This document shows, piece after piece, positions 13,172-14,794 of a stretch of DNA of 14,794 nucleotides. The position numbers were made by a program, and so were the translations under genes. How positions within the stretch are numbered: position 1 is the stretch's first letter; each line of letters begins with the position of its first letter. Below the pieces are notes generated by a model. That model did no database searches, was not told the DNA's origin, and saw nothing but the letters and a program-made list of their open reading frames with translations. This DNA comes from Pseudomonadota bacterium (lineage in GTDB: Bacteria; Pseudomonadota; Gammaproteobacteria; Burkholderiales; Ferrovaceae): assembly GCA_021811005.1 (NCBI GenBank), contig JAJZPY010000050.1, positions 1-14,794 on the forward strand, given 5' to 3'.

Positions 13172-14794
13172 ATGGTCAGTCACCGGGTCATCCTGCATCA
13201 CTCCCGCCGCGCACTCCTGTGGGGGAGCGCGCTGTTTGCGGTTCTTTTCCTCGCCCTGTGGGCGGGGTTGCAGATGTTCATTCTCAACGACGTGGACCGC
13301 TACCGTCCGGATCTGGTGGCGGCCTTGTCCCGTGCCACCGGGGCCCGGGTCGAAATCGGGCGTATCGCTTCGGGGGGCATCCAGTGGCTTCCCACGGTGG
13401 AACTGAACCAGATTACGGTATTTGATCCGGCCGGGAAACCCGGGCTGGTTCTGGACCATGTGGAAGGCAGCATTTCGATCCTCGGCTTTTTCCAGGGGCG
13501 AATCGACCTGGGGCGGCTGCTCATTGACCGTCCGACCCTGGCGCTGCACCGGGCAGCCGACGGCCAGCTGTTTCTGTCCGGCATCCCGCTGCCGAAACCC
13601 GACGGCGGCCCCAGCCAGTTTCTGGACTGGCTGGCCCATCAGGGGGACATCCGGATCACGAATGCCACCCTGCTCTGGCAGGATGATCTCGTGGGCGCCG
13701 AACCGCTCCAGCTGTCGCGCGGCAATATCCGCCTGCGCAACAGCGGTGTCCGGCACCGCCTCGAAGTGAGCTTTCTTCCGCCGGAGCGGCTGGCCCGGCC
13801 AGTGACGCTCAAGGCCGATTTTCGAGGGTCCGACCTGGTCAATTTCAAGGATTGGCAGGGACAGCTGCAGGCGCAGTCCGATTGGGTGAACCTTGCGGTC
13901 CTCAGGCAGTGGGTGCCGCAGCTTGCCCGGGTGGATCGCGGGCGCGGGCGCGTGCAGTTCACCCTGGCGCTGGATGAGCCCGGGCAGTGGGAGTCGGGCG
14001 CGGAGCTCGACTTGCAGGATGTGCAGGCCCGCTTGCGCACGGATCTGCAGCCACTCCAGTTTCAGCAGGTGCGTGGGGGCCTGTCTTTCAAGTCGTCCCA
14101 GGGCATGGTGGAATTTTCCACCCGGCAGCTGTCTCTCAACGGCGGCAATGCGTTCAGGACCGCGGTTCCCGTGGATATGCGCCTGGCCTATGGCGAGTCC
14201 GGCGGGTCGCTTCAAATCAACCAGCTGGAACTGGGACAGGTTTCCGCCCTGGCAGCCGCGCTTCCGCTTTCGGACGAGTTGCGCACGCGCTGGAATGCCG
14301 CCGCATTCAAGGGCAGGATCAGCCATCTGGATGCCAACTGGAAAGGGCCGCAGGATCATCCGTCCGATTTTGCCGTACATTCCGATTTTGAAGGCTTTCA
14401 GGCCAATCCCATGGGCCTGCTGCCCGCCATCAAGGCGTTCAACGGCCACCTGGATGCCACGGCGGATGGCGGGGCACTCAAGGGCAGCGGAGCCGATGCC
14501 TTCCTGAATTTCCCCAAGGTGTTTGCGGTACCGATTCCGGTGAAGTCTTACAAGGTCGATGCTTCCTGGACGGTCCATCCTGAAGCCACCCAGGTTCGCA
14601 TCAATCGCTTCGAAGTGGAAAACGCCGATCTCGCCGGGTTTGTGAGCGGCAAGCTGTCCGTGCAGGCTGGCGCGCCCGGGGAGGCTGACTTGAACGGCGA
14701 GTTGCAGCGTGCCACGCCCGCGGCCGTCTGGCGCTACCTGCCCCTCGATGTTTCGGCCGATGCGCGCAACTGGCTGCAGGCCTCCCTGGAGATC
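13172..14794 (+). CDS. yhdP: YhdP-family AsmA-like protein, N-terminal 541 residues (3' truncated by window)
   Basis: The frame is open from the ATG at 13172 to the window end, with no stop. It encodes a short basic N-terminus and one membrane anchor (about 15-38, WGSALFAVLFLALWAGLQMF), then a long periplasmic beta-rich region starting RYRPDLVAALSRATGARVEIG. This is the layout of YhdP (TIGR02099, over 1,200 residues), one of the AsmA-like proteins that carry phospholipids between inner and outer membranes. The last visible part, RYLPLDVSADARNWLQASLE, matches the conserved YLP-x(8)-WL block that precedes the middle of these proteins. A GAAGG at 13164-13168 may be the ribosome site, though only three bases from the ATG. 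About half of the gene is missing to the right. Confidence 0.92.
   Translation, partial: MVSHRVILHHSRRALLWGSALFAVLFLALWAGLQMFILNDVDRYRPDLVAALSRATGARVEIGRIASGGIQWLPTVELNQITVFDPAGKPGLVLDHVEGSISILGFFQGRIDLGRLLIDRPTLALHRAADGQLFLSGIPLPKPDGGPSQFLDWLAHQGDIRITNATLLWQDDLVGAEPLQLSRGNIRLRNSGVRHRLEVSFLPPERLARPVTLKADFRGSDLVNFKDWQGQLQAQSDWVNLAVLRQWVPQLARVDRGRGRVQFTLALDEPGQWESGAELDLQDVQARLRTDLQPLQFQQVRGGLSFKSSQGMVEFSTRQLSLNGGNAFRTAVPVDMRLAYGESGGSLQINQLELGQVSALAAALPLSDELRTRWNAAAFKGRISHLDANWKGPQDHPSDFAVHSDFEGFQANPMGLLPAIKAFNGHLDATADGGALKGSGADAFLNFPKVFAVPIPVKSYKVDASWTVHPEATQVRINRFEVENADLAGFVSGKLSVQAGAPGEADLNGELQRATPAAVWRYLPLDVSADARNWLQASLEI

Noticed and set aside
13121..14578. Minus-strand open frame of 485 codons over yhdP
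   Set aside because: The opposite strand reads as a YhdP-family protein with membrane anchor and conserved blocks; the minus frame shows nothing recognisable.

Overview
The window looks like chromosomal DNA of a GC-rich Gram-negative bacterium, most likely a betaproteobacterium. The cue is the block heptosyltransferase II (waaF), small CHCC zinc-finger protein, branched-chain aminotransferase (ilvE) and YhdP/AsmA-like protein, an arrangement I associate with betaproteobacteria. The genus cannot be fixed from the sequence alone.

Layout. (1) Positions 1-1897, minus strand: a YheT-type alpha/beta hydrolase, a secreted probable outer-membrane beta-barrel of unknown function, and the first 16 codons of a phosphomannomutase/phosphoglucomutase, in one direction with short gaps. 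(2) 1975-3063, plus strand, divergent from the hydrolase: alanine racemase (alr). (3) 3125-9347, plus strand: seven tightly packed genes of a P-type (Trb/VirB-like) type IV secretion system in the order trbB-trbC-trbD-trbE-trbJ-trbL plus an unknown 87-residue membrane protein. (4) 9380-10932, plus strand: an XdhC/CoxI-family protein and a MobA-like nucleotidyltransferase, a pair expected to mature a molybdenum hydroxylase. (5) 10910-13039, minus strand: ilvE, zinc-finger protein and waaF in one operon, convergent with the nucleotidyltransferase. (6) 13172 to the window end, plus strand: the first 541 codons of a YhdP-family protein, divergent from ilvE.

The most interesting part is region 3. 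It encodes the inner-membrane, motor and pilus part of a conjugation-type machine: the VirB11 and VirB4 ATPases and VirB2, VirB3, VirB5 and VirB6 equivalents. It has no gene for the VirB8 equivalent (TrbF), the outer-membrane core (TrbG/TrbI, i.e. VirB9/VirB10), TrbH, a coupling ATPase or a relaxase. In the classical trb order TrbF-G-H-I lie between trbE and trbJ; here those two genes overlap by four bases, so the omission is clean. All seven frames are open, most are translationally coupled and the ATPase motifs are intact, which points to a maintained module rather than a decaying conjugative element. The cluster sits between intact unrelated genes and contains stretches clearly less GC-rich than the flanks, consistent with acquisition followed by retention. 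Its function is unknown: a pilus or export apparatus relying on core genes elsewhere in the genome, or a stand-alone reduced system, are both possible.

No rRNA, tRNA, CRISPR array, insertion sequence or convincing rho-independent terminator was seen, and no stretch over 300 bases lacks a gene.
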